Positions 10,641 to 21,425 are shown, counted from the stretch's first letter. The stretch is DNA of 64,000 bases from Escarpia spicata (GCA_963995525.1 OZ023210.1:61111326-61175325); one strand, 5' to 3'. Numbers and translations: made by a program. Notes: a model not told the origin generated them from the letters alone.

Positions 10641-11870
10641 AAAGAAGAGAACAAACCAAAACGTAGATGACATCATGGAGTTGTTGAAATTTGTCTTGGA
10701 GACGACATACTTCAGATTTGGAGGAGAAATTTACCAGCAGAAGTTTGGGGTAGCCATGGGCAGTCCAGTATCCCCCATTGTTGTGAGCCTGTACATGGAG
10801 GACCTGGAGCAGAAAATCATAGCCACAGCACCAGCCGATTGCCAACCGAGAAACTGGAAGCGATATGTGGACGATGTAATTTGCCTGGTACACACAGGAA
10901 AGGCAAAGAAATTACAACAACACATGAACACTGTAGACCCCGCAGGTAGCATCATTTTCACGCGGGAAGACGAAGAGAACAACAGCATGCCCTTCTTGGA
11001 TGCAAAGTTCACCAGAAAGGAAGATGGCAGTGTGAAGTTCACAGTGTACAGGAAGAAGACGCGCACTGACCAATACCTGAACTTTGCATCTCACCACCCC
11101 AAACACCACAAGTTGGGAGTTGTCAGAACCCTTATGAACAGGTGTGAGACAATAACTTCGGAGGAGGGGGACAAGAAAGAAGAGGTGGAACACTTGAGAG
11201 GAGCTTTAAGAGTATGTGGCTATCCGTCGTGGGCCTTGAAAAAGGTGACAGATAGCAGTAAGAAGAAAAAGACCAACAAAAAGACTAAGGACAAAAACTA
11301 TCGGAGCCAAGTAGTCATCCCATACATAGAGGGGGTCTGAGAGAGTACATCGAGTACTGAAGAAGTATGGAGTAGTAACAGCCATGCGTCCCCACACCAC
11401 CCTCAGGCACTTGTTGGTACATACCAAGGACAAGGTACAGCTAGAAGAACAGGGCGAACTGGTGTACCAAATACCATGCAAGAATTGTGGTGCTGAGTAC
11501 ATTGGGGGGACAGGAAGAAAAAAACAAGACTGGAGGAACACAGAAAGGACGTAGACAACACAAACAATGAGAAATACACAAGGAGCAGGAAAAAAAGATT
11601 GATGGCTGCCATCAAATAAATCCGCCCTTACAGACCATACGACAACAGAACACCATATCATAGACTGGGAGGGAGGGAAAATTGTAGACAAGGAACCCAA
11701 CAGAAGAATTCGGCATATCAAGGAAGCCATCTGGATCAGGAAAACCAAAACACCCATCAACAGATACGAGGGCAATTACGAACTGCCTCACGTGTACGAT
11801 GACGTCATTCAGCGTCATCGGTACTGAGGAAGTCGACGTGATACGTTGACGAAAGCCTCTACCAGGTCAA
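10641..11870 (+). mobile_element. Penelope-like element, 5'-truncated, with GIY-YIG remnant
   Basis: The open frame 10675-11340 (221 codons) begins inside a reverse transcriptase. It has GVAMGSPVSPIV, then RYVDD (catalytic YxDD), then MPFLDAKFTR and a YRKKTRTDQYLNF strand, and ends with CGYPSWALKKV. This motif order is typical of Penelope-like retroelements. After a stop the downstream frames keep LVYQIPCKNCGAEYIGGTGR (about 11457-11518), which is the start of the GIY-YIG endonuclease of this class. Several frameshifts follow to about 11825. The N-terminal half is missing and the element is inactive. Confidence 0.85.
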
Positions 11871-11970
11871 TTAAACATATTGGATATGAAAAATGAAAGT
11901 TTCTGATTTGAAAACGAACTATCCTGAAGAATGTTCAGTAGTTTTAACCAGGTTGAACAGGTTAGACTTA

Positions 11971-12180
11971 CTTAGACTTAGTTCCTCCTGTTCCTTTCTG
12001 GACATCGGGCGAAGAGCTTTCTCCATCTATTACGGTCTATCGCAATTTCGTTTCCTCATTCCAGGACATTTCTATTTCTGCCAGATCTTCTTTAAATGTC
12101 TTGCGCCAGGTCTTAGTCGGCCTTCCTCTCCTTCTGTTTCCACCTTCAGGCACCCACTCCATTTTAGTTGACAATAAATT
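11971..12180 (-). mobile_element. RTE-like LINE C-terminal fragment
   Basis: The minus strand encodes GGNRRRGRPTKTWRKTFKED and then LAEIEMSWNE. This is the Arg/Gly-rich C-terminal tail typical of RTE-like reverse transcriptases (compare GKRRRGRPKRRWLD near 41930). It is only a fragment. Confidence 0.65.
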
Positions 12181-12344
12181 TTATTTATTTGATGATATGC
12201 ACCACAGCGGAAAATCAAATTCCACATGTACTGCAAACAATGGGTGTGCAATACACGCTACTTTGGCCAAAGCCAAGATCCACACGTCCCTTTCTCAACT
12301 CTCTGGCCAGTACTGTGATGGCGCACGTGTGCGGGTTCGGTCTG

Positions 12345-12720
12345 CACAGTTCTGCACAGTATTGAATGGTTATGAAAATATTGATAAAATATGTTTTCTC
12401 AGTTAAGAAAGATAGAAGGACTAGAGGACATGTAATAACATTAGTAAAGGAGCAGTGTAGATTAGATATAAGAAAGTTTTCATTTTTACAAAGGACTGTA
12501 AATGAATGGAACAGATTATCTGCTGATAGTGTCGGTGCTAGTAGCTTGAATATGTTTGAAATAAAATCGACACATACATCAGAAGGGCAGGACACGTATA
12601 TAAAAAGGGTTGGGCTCTTTATAAGCCAAAAGGCTTCATTTTCCACCTGCCATCTGCAGTTAATGTTCTGGGTGGCAATCTATTTAAAACATAGTGGGCA
12701 TCGAGTGCATAACTGCTGAG
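12345..12720 (+). mobile_element. CR1-like LINE 3' end
   Basis: Encodes VITLVKEQCRLDIRKFSF and NEWNRLSADSVGAS, the C-terminal end of the CR1-like open frame, then the 3' UTR. It is the plus-strand counterpart of the minus-strand copies at 5640, 39640 and 47930. Confidence 0.8.
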
Positions 12721-13179
12721 AGGGCTTGATGTGTTAACAAGTTGTCTCACACACGCGACTCCGAGTGACCACGAGTGAACACTTCATGCTTGGCTTGAAC
12801 ACGTTTGTGTGCTGTAATCCATACTAACATGTGTGCATTAAACGATGGCTGTCTGGATCGTTACCCGGAATCAGCCAGGATGGTAATTATGAACAGGCAG
12901 TTCGTTACACCGAGTTTCTTAAATGCAACTACGTTAAACATAAAATAGCTTTGCGGATAATCCAGCCGGGGTTCATTTTATAGCCAATCTAGTTTTTCTG
13001 TAATCTGAATGTGTTTGTTTATCAAATGTCGAGCTTATTTAACCTAATTTGCTGAGCAATATTATAGCAACACATTTAAAAACATTATATTAATAAATCT
13101 GGAAAAGAAGAGACAACGGTAATGATTAATAGCTGTATAGTTGGTTTAGTTTCAAAAAGAGTATTGCTTTAAACGGAGT
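12721..13179. other. No recognised feature
   Basis: AT-rich sequence without a coding or repeat signal that I can name. Confidence 0.4.
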
Positions 13180-14900
13180 TTTGAAAGGAACGGGGTTCAC
13201 ATATGGGGGTTCCTGCGGAATTCCCCAGGTTACAGACTTTGTGACACGGTATTTAAGACAGTCACCGGCTCGATGCGGTAACCTCAGAAAAGGACCTCGG
13301 ACCTCATTAGCCACCTTTACAAGAGTGTCACGAAGACTAGTCGATTGCTAAATCACACAGCGAGAAATTCCCCACATCTGAAAAGGAGAAATACGTGTTT
13401 CCGCAGGTCCAACTTTTTGTATCGCACGATTACTACACGAAATGAAAGGCAATATAAAAGACTAGAAGAGTGAGGTCTCCCAACAGTAACATTCAGAAGA
13501 CAGAACATACTGTATATCGAATGAGTTTATCAGGATTGTAAACTATTCTCACCGTCCTCTATTCGTGAAAATTTTCATTAAGTTGGAAGAATAATTAAAT
13601 AAGGAAATTTCTTAATACACAACTATATAAAATCGACTCACTTCGACACGATTCGAAACGTCGAAGTGAATCGAATTTATACAGTTCTGACTTAAGTAAT
13701 TTGCTTATTTAATTATTCTCACCGTGTTCACCGATGATTGTTATATTTATGGAGGGGTGCGTATTCCGACTATAACTTCAAAGTCCACCTATCATGAGAT
13801 CTCCGACGGCAACCCCCTGGGGCCTCCAACTGCACTCCCTTGACACCTAGGCGGAATAGTTTTCCCTCGAGCAGAATTCCTTATTGAAGAGGGTGCACCG
13901 CCAGCAGCTAATGGGCATCAGTTTTAATGTTTAGATCGAAAACATCATCGTGCAAATAATACAAATACTAAGCACAGCGACTACTAAACGGTATACTTTT
14001 GTGCATATCGCGTAATTATAATGTACAGTGTCGATGTACACGCTAGGGTTACGTCTTTAATATTGCGTCTTGTGTTTCGGGAATTGCTTTATTTCCTCGA
14101 GTGACCGTGCGACGACAGTCGGGATATGAGCTTGTGGGTAGACACATATCACGAGAAACCACAACCTAACTGTCCGTACATAAAATATTAAAAAATGCGA
14201 AATGTGTGTCTGGTGGTGTCGTGCGTCTTGTCTCCTGCGCCTTGTATTTCGCCGTTATGTTGACTATGTATATACTGAAAAGACGACACATGTGGTCTAT
14301 ACGCCTGGCCTCGAAGACGTTTATCATATCCTCGCGAAGAAGCACTGCGCACGCCAAACCTAAATCGCTATTGGATCTCGATTTTGTAAGACGCGCACGG
14401 ATGGAACCGCCGTTTAAGGAGACTCCGCTGGAACGTGGTTAACAAACCGGCGGTCAGTATGAGTAGACAGGCGCAGTACGACATAAGTATTGCTCAGAAG
14501 GACTCACTGAAACACAAGCTGGTCAATATGGAGAAGCTCTGTTTCGGTCCGATGCTGGAGGCGCATACGCAGTACTTACAGTGGCTCGACATCCAGGACG
14601 AAAACAGGCAGGTCGACATAAGGACGAAACCGTTGCGTGATAAGCTGACGTTTGTGCGGAACAAGTAGCATGCATCTCTCGCATCAACATGGGAACAATG
14701 GAAGACTCGTTCAAAGGCGCTGTTATTACATGAGTACAATGACGACAATTTTAATCGGCTCGTTTAATAACCGTTTATACATGAAATAAGTGATGCCTGC
14801 TTTATGACTTTGTCCGTATTAATGTTCATGTCAGATGACACGATGCGTTTAGTTTGTAATTTTTGTAGATTTGGATGTTGTACGTCAATCTATTATTAGG
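13180..14900 (+). repeat. Dispersed repeat family, copy 2, with small open frames
   Basis: The longest copy of the family also seen at 1855-3320, 8820 and 38790 (all opposite or partial). Two consecutive open frames lie at 14206-14442 (a hydrophobic stretch LVSCALYFAVMLTMYIL, then a basic region) and 14435-14668 (polar and charged; AQKDSLKHKLVNMEK, QDENRQVDIRTKPLRDK). They overlap by a few bases. The same reading frame is recognisable in copy 1. I recognise no domain. This could be a decayed coding element or a multiplied host retrogene. Confidence 0.55.
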
Positions 14901-14904
14901 TTAT

Positions 14905-15290
14905 TCAGAGTTTACGCTGGGAGTGCCCCGGTGGAAATCCCATGTTAAAAGATAGGGGATTTCCACCGGGGCGCTCCCGGGTTAAAAGATGGGGGAAGAA
15001 AAGTAGTTCCGGTCCCATGTTAAAAGATAGGGATTTCCACCAGGGCGCTCCCGGGTTAAAAGATAGGGAAGGAAAAGTAGTTCCGGTCCCATGTTAATAG
15101 ACAGGGATTTCCACCGGGGCGCTCCCATGTTAAAAGATTGGAAATTTTCCTCATGTTAAACGTCAAATCAATTTATCGTAAAGGTATACGACGACCTTTT
15201 GACTTGGAGGTATAAATGTAGCCCTACAAATCCTATGTTAAAAGATAGGGTAAATTTCCCCATGTTAAAGGATAGGTTCGTTTGTGACAA
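14905..15290. repeat. Tandem repeat with built-in hairpin
   Basis: A unit of about 73 bases is marked by CCCATGTTAAAAGATAGGGA, TTTCCACCGGGGCGCTCCC and GGAAAAGTAGTTCCGG. It recurs three to four times and decays into shorter ATGTTAAAAGATAGG units to 15290. A perfect 17-base inverted pair at 14925-14941 and 14956-14972 forms a hairpin. It lies between the dispersed repeat and the left end of the virus-like element. Confidence 0.85.
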
Positions 15291-15509
15291 AATATACCGG
15301 ACATCATTTGAACCTGTCACACACGAGACTAATTGGTCCGTAGGTCAACCGTAGGTCAAAGGTATAGCTAGACTAGTTTTATAGTGAGTGGAAAATTCCC
15401 CGCAAAATATTATTCTAGAAGTTTCTTTGGTACTTTTTTGTTTGTTTGTTTCGGCGTGTATCAAGCGGCGCTACTGAAAACGTGTAGTTGAGACATTGAG
15501 ATACTACAT
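15291..15509. other. Left flank of the virus-like element
   Basis: No feature recognised. The exact outer end of the element could lie here if its terminal repeat is longer than the part I can align. Confidence 0.3.
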
Positions 15510-15513
15510 GGGT

Positions 15514-15602
15514 GAAATAGTGACTCTTTCTCTTGAGTATCTGACAACACGAATATATGTGATATCATTCACAGGGACACTTTTTCTTGGGTGTCTGAAT
15601 AA
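15514..15602. repeat. Left terminal inverted repeat of the virus-like element
   Basis: Matches the reverse complement of 22140-22228. Shared cores are GAATATATGTGATATCATTC and TTGGGTGTCTGAATAA. Flanking bases diverge, so only the best-preserved part is delimited. Confidence 0.75.
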
Positions 15603-15695
15603 CAATTTCACAAATGCACATATGGTGTCGACTTTTTTATTGCTTAATTAAGGTAATACAAGAACGTGCATGCCAACATTACATACACACATTAC

Positions 15696-16127
15696 ATGGC
15701 ACTCTTAACCAAATCGAAAACACGACAGTCATTGTTCACTAAATCATTCCCGAAAGTGTTCACAAACGTCTTCGTGGGTACGCCTCGACTTCAGTGCAGC
15801 AAGTACACGACACAGTATTGCCCACACACGGTAGACAGCGGGCTCTGAAGCGTTCTCTTGTTGAAAGTCCAAGTCACGCAGTTGCTCTGTAGAAAATCCA
15901 CGAATTCGACGTGTCGAGGTGGCAAACCGTAGGAGTCGAAGTATTCTCCATGTCCGTCTTTTGTAATAAACATGCAGATCAAATGTTGACCCGGTTCATC
16001 GCTCGAATGAGTATTGCACACGAAAGCTGCCGGATAAGTCGTCATAGTACTTTAGGTAGTACGCCTCGAACAACGGGCCTAGTGTAAGCATCCGCCTCAA
16101 GGAGTCTTTCTATCTGTGCCGTATCCA
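15696..16127 (-). pseudogene. Adenain-like maturation cysteine protease (broken)
   Basis: The family is the Ulp1/adenain-type cysteine protease that matures capsid proteins in adenoviruses and Polinton-like viruses. The central frame (16045-15791) has NTHSSDEPGQHLICMF with the catalytic His context, an acidic YFDSYG block and QSPLSTVCGQYCVVYLL with the nucleophile Cys. The His is followed by Leu where Trp is usual. The first 28 codons lie in another frame that starts at the ATG overlapping the stop of the capsid gene (TGATG at 16125-16129), so a frameshift near 16050 breaks the gene. An in-frame TGA after VVYLLH at about 15790 cuts the C terminus. The frame beyond it stays open to about 15696. 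Confidence 0.75.
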
Positions 16128-17433
16128 TCAGTAATCGTAGACGACGTTTCTGTTGCGGTCAATCTCCAAAACCGTCTCGAATTCTCCGTAGACGACGACG
16201 TTGATCGTTTGGTTTAGAGGTTGATTAAAGTGCATCTCGACTCGTAGGTGGCCTTTATGTACCAAATTGAAATGGGAGCCGTCACAACAATCTGGTGTGA
16301 TGTCAAACGCAAACAGGGTGTATCTTTTGCCAAATTCGTCCCGACTGATGTTGTTTCCCTCGTCTTGAAACATCTTTCCCGTTCCAGCAAATAGATTACT
16401 GTAACTTCTCACGTAGGAACCATTATCGAAATTAGGCTGGAGTGGTTTCGCCGGAACTTGTTGCCCGTCGACGTACAATGCAAGAAAGTTCAAGTTGTTG
16501 TGCTTTACGTGGAACGGATTCTTGGCGAATGTTCCATTGTAAGCGTCGTTGTCTACACAACACAAGACTAGTCTCTTGGATAAGACACCCAAATAAACGT
16601 TTTCGTGAGTGTGCGACATGGCACCTCGCGGTATAGAAAATACCTTGTAATCGACTCTTCGCAACGAATACTTGGCCGTTCCCTTTTGTAGCGCTTTGAT
16701 ATGACCCATCTCTACAGTAGGATTCAGTTTGGCTTTTCTTGCAAAAAAAATTGGTTCGACTATGCGTATCTTGTAATCGGCATTGTCACCACCAACAGCC
16801 ATGAGTGCAAAAGCATCCTTGCTCAGTACTAGTCGAATTTTCACGTCGACGCCGTTCAATAGATAGCGGTCTTGGAAGAAGAGGTCGACGTGTAGACGAC
16901 CCATGATGTCGACGATTCGACTACGGGTAATATAGGTCTTTCGTTTTTGAAGACCCTTGTTTGCGTCGTCGGTGGCATCCATGTGTCCAGCCGTGTCTTT
17001 GTACCACAAGGCACTAGTTAGTTGACTCTTTTTTGCTTCTGCTCCATGACCCAGTAACGTTTTTATGTACGCACGATAAGGATAGGTATTCGTTGAAGGT
17101 GTGACAAGGGTACTGTTCAAAGACACGTCGACTTGACTAAACAGAGAATGCATCCAGTTGTTTACAGGTCCAACAGGTGCAGCTTGATCGATGTCGTCCC
17201 CGTTTTCCTTTGAATACACGTGCTCGCACAAACAGGTAAGTATAGGCCACGTCCAAGTAATCGTCTCCCGATCCGGGCAATAAGAATTCGATAGGACCAC
17301 CCGTACCTATCGAGGCGACAGGTCGATGCTCGACCCATTGTGCGTGTTCGATTCTTGTTTGTATCGTCGGTAAACTAAACAGGTCCATTTCGCTTTTGAC
17401 TCCCTCACACGACAACTGATGGACAAAAGCCAT
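16128..17433 (-). pseudogene. F54H12.2-like major capsid-type protein (one frameshift)
   Basis: The N-terminal part (17433 to about 17210) carries MAFVHQLSCEGVKSEMDLF, TQTRIEHAQWVEHRP and a GSGDDYLD motif. The body (17300-16128 frame) carries NTYPYRAYIKTLLGHG, LWYKDTAGHMD, LHVDLFFQDRYLLNGVD and HVKHNNLNFLALYVDGQQ, ending in VVYDY. Invertebrate databases hold many homologues under the name F54H12.2-like, about 430-500 residues, now regarded as double-jelly-roll capsid-type proteins of integrated viruses. The two parts are in different frames, broken by one indel near 17205-17215. Otherwise the length is close to full. The stop overlaps the protease start and the gene lies 3 bases after the minor-capsid-like gene. 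Confidence 0.8.
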
Positions 17434-17435
17434 GT

Positions 17436-17845
17436 CTAGCCGAATATGTCGTCTCGACGCGTCTTCTGTCGTCTGCGTCTCTTGGCGACACTGGCTTGGG
17501 TTCTCGTCGGCTTGCGTTTTATAGCGCGAGGAGCGTTCCGTATGCCCGGAGGCCCACTGCTTCCCAACACTCTACTGATCATATCCTTTCCTGTTTCTTT
17601 CACACGCCTCTTTGTAGATTCTTTAATGCTCTGTCCAGACAACACATCGCCGGCCACACCCAAGCCTGTCTTTAGCGCTCCTTTTCCCAAAGCGAGTGCG
17701 CCTCTTTTTATGAGTGGCATAGCACTTCCAATGAGGCCACCCAACAAACTACCTAGACCATGACCTCGTTGCACTCAACAAACACGGGCAATCCGTCACC
17801 GACTTGTCGGACGTAGTAGTCTTCGTAAGAATGATTACGACTCAT
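17436..17845 (-). pseudogene. Small basic minor-capsid-like protein (frameshift near N terminus)
   Basis: The main frame starts at 17774 with QRGHGLGSLLGGLIGSA and a Gly/Ala-rich amphipathic stretch (ALGKGALKTGLGVAGDVLSG). Then KESTKRRVKETGKDM follows, ending in Arg/Lys-rich RKPTRTQASVAKRRRRQKTR. Such a glycine-rich head with a strongly basic tail recalls DNA-binding or membrane-lytic core proteins of adenovirus-type capsids. An upstream ATG at 17845 opens about 25 codons (YYVRQVGDGLPVF) in another frame that belong to the same protein in relatives, so a frameshift lies near 17775. Confidence 0.65.
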
Positions 17846-17847
17846 GT

Positions 17848-18610
17848 TTAAAAAAATGACGATTTGCGTCGTTGAAAGTGAAGCGTCGCCGTCACTCTAC
17901 CTCGCTCGAATGGTACGAGACGTCCCGTGTCGTCTCTTATATCGATCTCGATGGTCGTAAATTCTTTGTGCAAGACGGGAACGTATTGTACATTGTCAAA
18001 ACTTTGTTGACACCACGTCTCCGTGTTTTCCTTCTATGGGTACAACCCTCAACAGAGGGACGACGCTATCCCCGACAACACGTGGTTCCACAACGTCGGT
18101 GTAGACGTACAGCGAGTAAAATCCCTGCGCCATGTCTACCACAGATTCTGCTTTTTTAACGTAATAATAATCTGGGCCTTCTCCTTCGGGTGTGGTGTAA
18201 ACATCCTGGCTTAAACCTAGCAAACGCTGAAGTTTCAACGAATACACTGAAAATTATAAGTTTTCTACCATGTGTATAGTCACTTTTTGTGTGATGTCAC
18301 TGTAGCTCAGTTTTATTTGCTTTTCTTTTATCGGTGACTTTATGATTCTGTTGATTGCACGAGTGAGCGCTTGGGGACTACCGTAGTGGCCTGCCTCGAT
18401 ATTCACCATGCAAGTTGTACCATCAACAATCACGGCAAATTAAACGTTCTCTTCTCTCACGTTATTGAATCTCCGCCAGTCCGCCCTCCCATTGACCGAC
18501 TAAACCGATGCGTTGCGGCAAAGCCGTGACATAGTTGGTCAATGTGTTGTCGGGATGTAACTTCATAGACGCGTTGCTGGGCAATGTCAGGTAAAAATCA
18601 GACGACATGT
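17848..18610 (-). pseudogene. Penton-like / second structural protein (multiply broken)
   Basis: Segments in order on the minus strand are MSSDFYLTLPSNASMKLH with DNTLTNYVTALPQRI (18608-18480), a stop caused by a small deletion, then IVDGTTCMVNIEAGHYGSPQ (about 18425-18365) and KQIKLSYSDITQKVTIHM. A TAA follows, then the frame 18247-17996 (LLGLSQDVYT, FYSLYVYTDVVEPRVVGD, PLLRVV). After another frameshift, a beta-rich tail runs to about 17848 (TTIEIDIRDDTGR). The protein always accompanies F54H12.2-like genes, and a vertex (penton) role is my inference. At least three lesions are present. Confidence 0.65.
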
Positions 18611-18950
18611 TCACCGCGTTTCATAGACGGATTAGGTAACATGTATCCCAGGCAACTACTCAACAAAGCCGTCCACAGATTAGAGTTTCCGTCTACTTTA
18701 GTCAGGTTGTAGTTACTGACCAATATAATGGTGTAGAGTGTGGCGATTTGGCAGAAGAAGACGATTTCCGATTTCGGGCACGTATTTCCAAACAACACCC
18801 AGCGTCTCCTGTTACTTCCAGTATCTTCGAATCTGTGTTTTCTAATCAAACGTTCGTCGTATCTTCCATGACACGAATGACGGCTCGATCGGTGTGTACT
18901 AGCCTTTACACGCGACGAGCGACGCTTTATCCAACCAGCTGTTAAACGAA
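18598..18950 (-). pseudogene. Small membrane protein of the element
   Basis: The frame 19020-18598 holds one strong transmembrane segment (IVFFCQIATLYTIILV), then a polar stretch and the end NLWTALLSSCLGYMLPNP. The final block is characteristic of the small membrane protein next to F54H12.2-like genes. The upstream basic part (KASTHRSSRHSCHGRYDERL) looks partly out of frame, so the true start is uncertain. Its end overlaps the start of the penton-like gene by about ten bases. Its function is unknown; a viral membrane or holin-like role is possible. Confidence 0.5.
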
Positions 18951-18974
18951 TCGGGATAATTTTACCTGTGAATC

Positions 18975-19245
18975 TAGCTGAGTTGGCATGCGTATCTTGC
19001 TGAGTTTGCTGAGTTTTCAAGTGTATCTTGCTGAGTTTGCTGAGTTGTCATGTGTATCTTGCTGAGTTTGCTGAGTTGTCATGTGTATCTTGCTGAGTTT
19101 GCTTTGTTTTCAAGTGTATCTTGCTGAGTTTGCTTTGTTTTCAAGTGTATCTTGCTGAGTTTGCTGAGTTGTCATGTGTATCTTGCTGAGTTTGCTGAGT
19201 TTTCAAGTGTATCTTGCTGAGTTTGCCGAGTTGTCATATATACCT
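18975..19245. repeat. 31-base minisatellite inside the virus-like element
   Basis: About eight to nine tandem copies of a unit containing GTGTATCTTGCTGAGTTTGC followed by TGAGTTGTCAT or TTGTTTTCAA. It separates the two halves of the gene cluster and probably replaced intergenic sequence. Confidence 0.9.
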
Positions 19246-19559
19246 AGGTAAATTATATATAAAAAAATCCTATGCTTATCCTAATTGAACGCCACCATCA
19301 GTGACACATTGACAAAATAATTGTTGTCACCTAAATGGGAACAGTCAGGAGTGCCTTGACGATAATAAAAACTAAACAAACAAAAACACTCGTCCATAGT
19401 ATCAACACAATTTTATTTGTCATTTCATATATTTCTGATAACTAATGGACAGAATATTCCTGACATGATGTCTCTTGCACACTGTTACTGTAGATTCCAA
19501 ATCGGTAATGCTAATAAGGTTCCCAACGTGTGATTTGCAAAGGTGTCGCCGAATGAGCT
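19246..19559. other. Spacer within the element, no gene assigned
   Basis: A minus-strand open frame (19659-19420) has no recognised motif, and its beginning overlaps the tail of the next gene. The rest is AT-rich. Confidence 0.35.
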
Positions 19560-20415
19560 GCGCGCCGAGACGATGATTCCGATGACTATCGCTGTCGAAT
19601 GGAATGCTGGTTTCCTTTGACATGTCGGCGTCCACTGACGCTGTCTTCATAAAGTCCAACGATCGGGATTACCCACTAAATCCATTGGCGTGTTGCCTTC
19701 TTGAGACCACGAGCGAAGGTTTCCCACCCCACCGGTTCAAACGACTTCCGCTTTCTCAACACGTCATTCACAAGGTCCACGATATTACTTCCGGGAACCA
19801 CCTTGTTTCTCTACGTCATCTCGCCACGATCGTTCCAACTTACGGCACCTTTCATTTTATCTAGGAGTCGCCGTGCTTTCTGCTTCACAATTTTTGGAAC
19901 ACTGTCGATGATTTCGTTTTTGATGCTCTCCTTTTCGATTATTTCATTTTCGTTTTCATATTGTACTTTGTTTTCCACTTTCCACTGGGAATGTTTTCGA
20001 TGGTCACACGCAGGGGTTCTTGCATACGTTTGTCCGAAAGATCGTTGTACCGATTCAACACCTGAATAAACAACACAACCTTTTCCCACATGTGTATATC
20101 GCTTCGTTCTAATATGTCTTCCATTTCGTTGTCGAGTCGTCGCAAGACACCTTCGATAGGGTTAGCAGGAGAAGGATGTTGCGGTTGAATATTTTCCAAA
20201 ATACAGGGATCGACCAGCGCCATCTTCTTTGTATGCTCCATGGTCACCTGAGATGGAGACAAGAATGTCGAGCTTGCTGCTGAGGCCAGAGACGTGGGTG
20301 CCGTTGTGGGCGCCGGGACAAGTGAATTATTCATTGACGCAGTGCTTGTCGATCGCCTACACTGTGCCATTTCCAATTGTTCCGACGTGTGAAATTCCTC
20401 TTGCAATCTGGGCAC
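19560..20415 (-). pseudogene. Conserved protein of F54H12.2-type loci (frameshifted)
   Basis: The frame 20415-19939 has a Ser/Thr/Ala-rich head, then TKKMALVDPCILENI, RRLDNEMEDILER and KVVLFIQVLNRYNDL, a coiled-coil-like helical region. A second frame (20089-19811) continues with ENEIIEKESIKNEIIDSVPK, KARRLLDKMKG and SWNDRGEM. A third, near 19800-19715, has the expected VPGSNIVDLVNDVL tail. Two frameshifts therefore break one protein of roughly 250 residues. It is a constant neighbour of F54H12.2-like genes. Its molecular role is unknown to me. Confidence 0.6.
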
Positions 20416-20471
20416 TGAAACGGTGCTAATGAAGGTGATATTGTGGACCTGTTAGCAGACCTGTCGTGTAG

Positions 20472-20783
20472 TTACGACTGCAACAACTTTGTCACCAACG
20501 TGGCTAGAAGGGACGTAGCCAAGGGAGCTAGTAGGGCCGCAAGAAAACCACCTTTCTGTAGAATACGTTTCTTCTTATGAAGACCGGTTTTCCTGATGAC
20601 CAATGTTCTGAGGTCCTTCTTGTACCGACACAGTTTAGTCTTGTGACCTTTCTTTAGTGGTACGTTCTCTTTTAATATGTTCTGTGCACACTCGCACAGA
20701 CTGTGTACCAGATCGGGTTTTCCCTTGTCGATGTTGGCTCTGGCTAAAGCACGATCCGCTTTAGTGAGGAGACAAAGGCACAA
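20472..20783 (-). CDS. Basic protein with hydrophobic C terminus, conserved in F54H12.2-type loci
   Basis: 103 codons without interruption. A helical head (LTKADRALARANIDKGKPD, LVHSLCECAQNILKENVPL) is followed by a Lys/Arg-rich block (KGHKTKLCRYKKDLRTLV, KTGLHKKKRILQKGG) and a hydrophobic C-terminal helix (FLAALLAPLATSLLATLV). The layout suggests a small virion protein that binds DNA or inserts into membranes, but this is inference. It sits between the NTPase remnant and the previous gene, 60 and 57 bases away, on the same strand. It is one of the few intact genes of the element. Confidence 0.6.
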   Translation of the reverse strand: MCLCLLTKADRALARANIDKGKPDLVHSLCECAQNILKENVPLKKGHKTKLCRYKKDLRTLVIRKTGLHKKKRILQKGGFLAALLAPLATSLLATLVTKLLQS

Positions 20784-20842
20784 CGCGTTTCACTTCACTC
20801 GTGCCGACATGACGAATGACGAGTGTCACGGCGTGTTTCTAT

Positions 20843-21235
20843 TTATATCTTCGGAAGGTAGGCGTACTGAAATTTGTTTAGTTCCAGTACAATATTAGTA
20901 CAAAGGCGCAAGTGTTCCGGTGTGGCCTGTTTGAGGTCAACGAACAAATACTCGTGTGATAAGGACGTTGTGTCTTTGAAAGCTTCTTGGGTGTACTTTA
21001 TTCGACCCGGATACCTTTCGGGCGGTGACTTTACGAGTGTGGCAGAATGACGTAGTAAAGAGACAACAAACGTCGTTTTACCACAGCCCGTCGGTCCGGC
21101 GACGATACAGGTAAACGGATGAACTAGCAAATGATGAAAGAGACTAAGATGCACGATACTAGCACTACTTATACTACAAAAAAAAACGACACACGACACA
21201 AGATAAGTTTTGAACATTTCATTCGTGTACATCAT
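20843..21235 (-). pseudogene. Packaging-type ATPase, N-terminal part only
   Basis: The frame contains HPFTCIVAGPTGCGKTTFVV, a clear Walker A P-loop (GPTGCGKTT), followed by SLLRHSATLVKSPPER. This matches the opening of the NTPase that accompanies F54H12.2-like capsid genes and is thought to package DNA. No Walker B (hhhhDE) or sensor motifs are found. The frame ends after about 130 codons, roughly half the expected length, and only 59 bases separate it from the next gene. The C-terminal half has therefore been deleted. Confidence 0.65.
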
Positions 21236-21425
21236 AAACGTATTTACAGGTAACCTTCAATAAGTGCAAGTCTTAGGCTACCCACTTATATGAATCAAAC
21301 TTAGATCAAAGAGTTGCAAGAACCAAACTTAGACATCGTTAGCATATATATGCGTGTGTGATATACATGCGTGTGTGATACCATACACGAAACCGTATTT
21401 TATTAACTGAAGAAAAGTGCTTGAT
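21236..21425. other. Non-coding part of the element's right side
   Basis: A short direct repeat (GTGTGTGATA at 21353 and 21371) is the only item seen. Confidence 0.3.

Noticed and set aside
11206..11775. A 189-codon minus-strand frame with hydrophobic segments
   Set aside because: It is the antisense shadow of the Penelope-like element.
14925..15290. A CRISPR array
   Set aside because: The units are contiguous tandem repeats without unique spacers, and the genome is eukaryotic.
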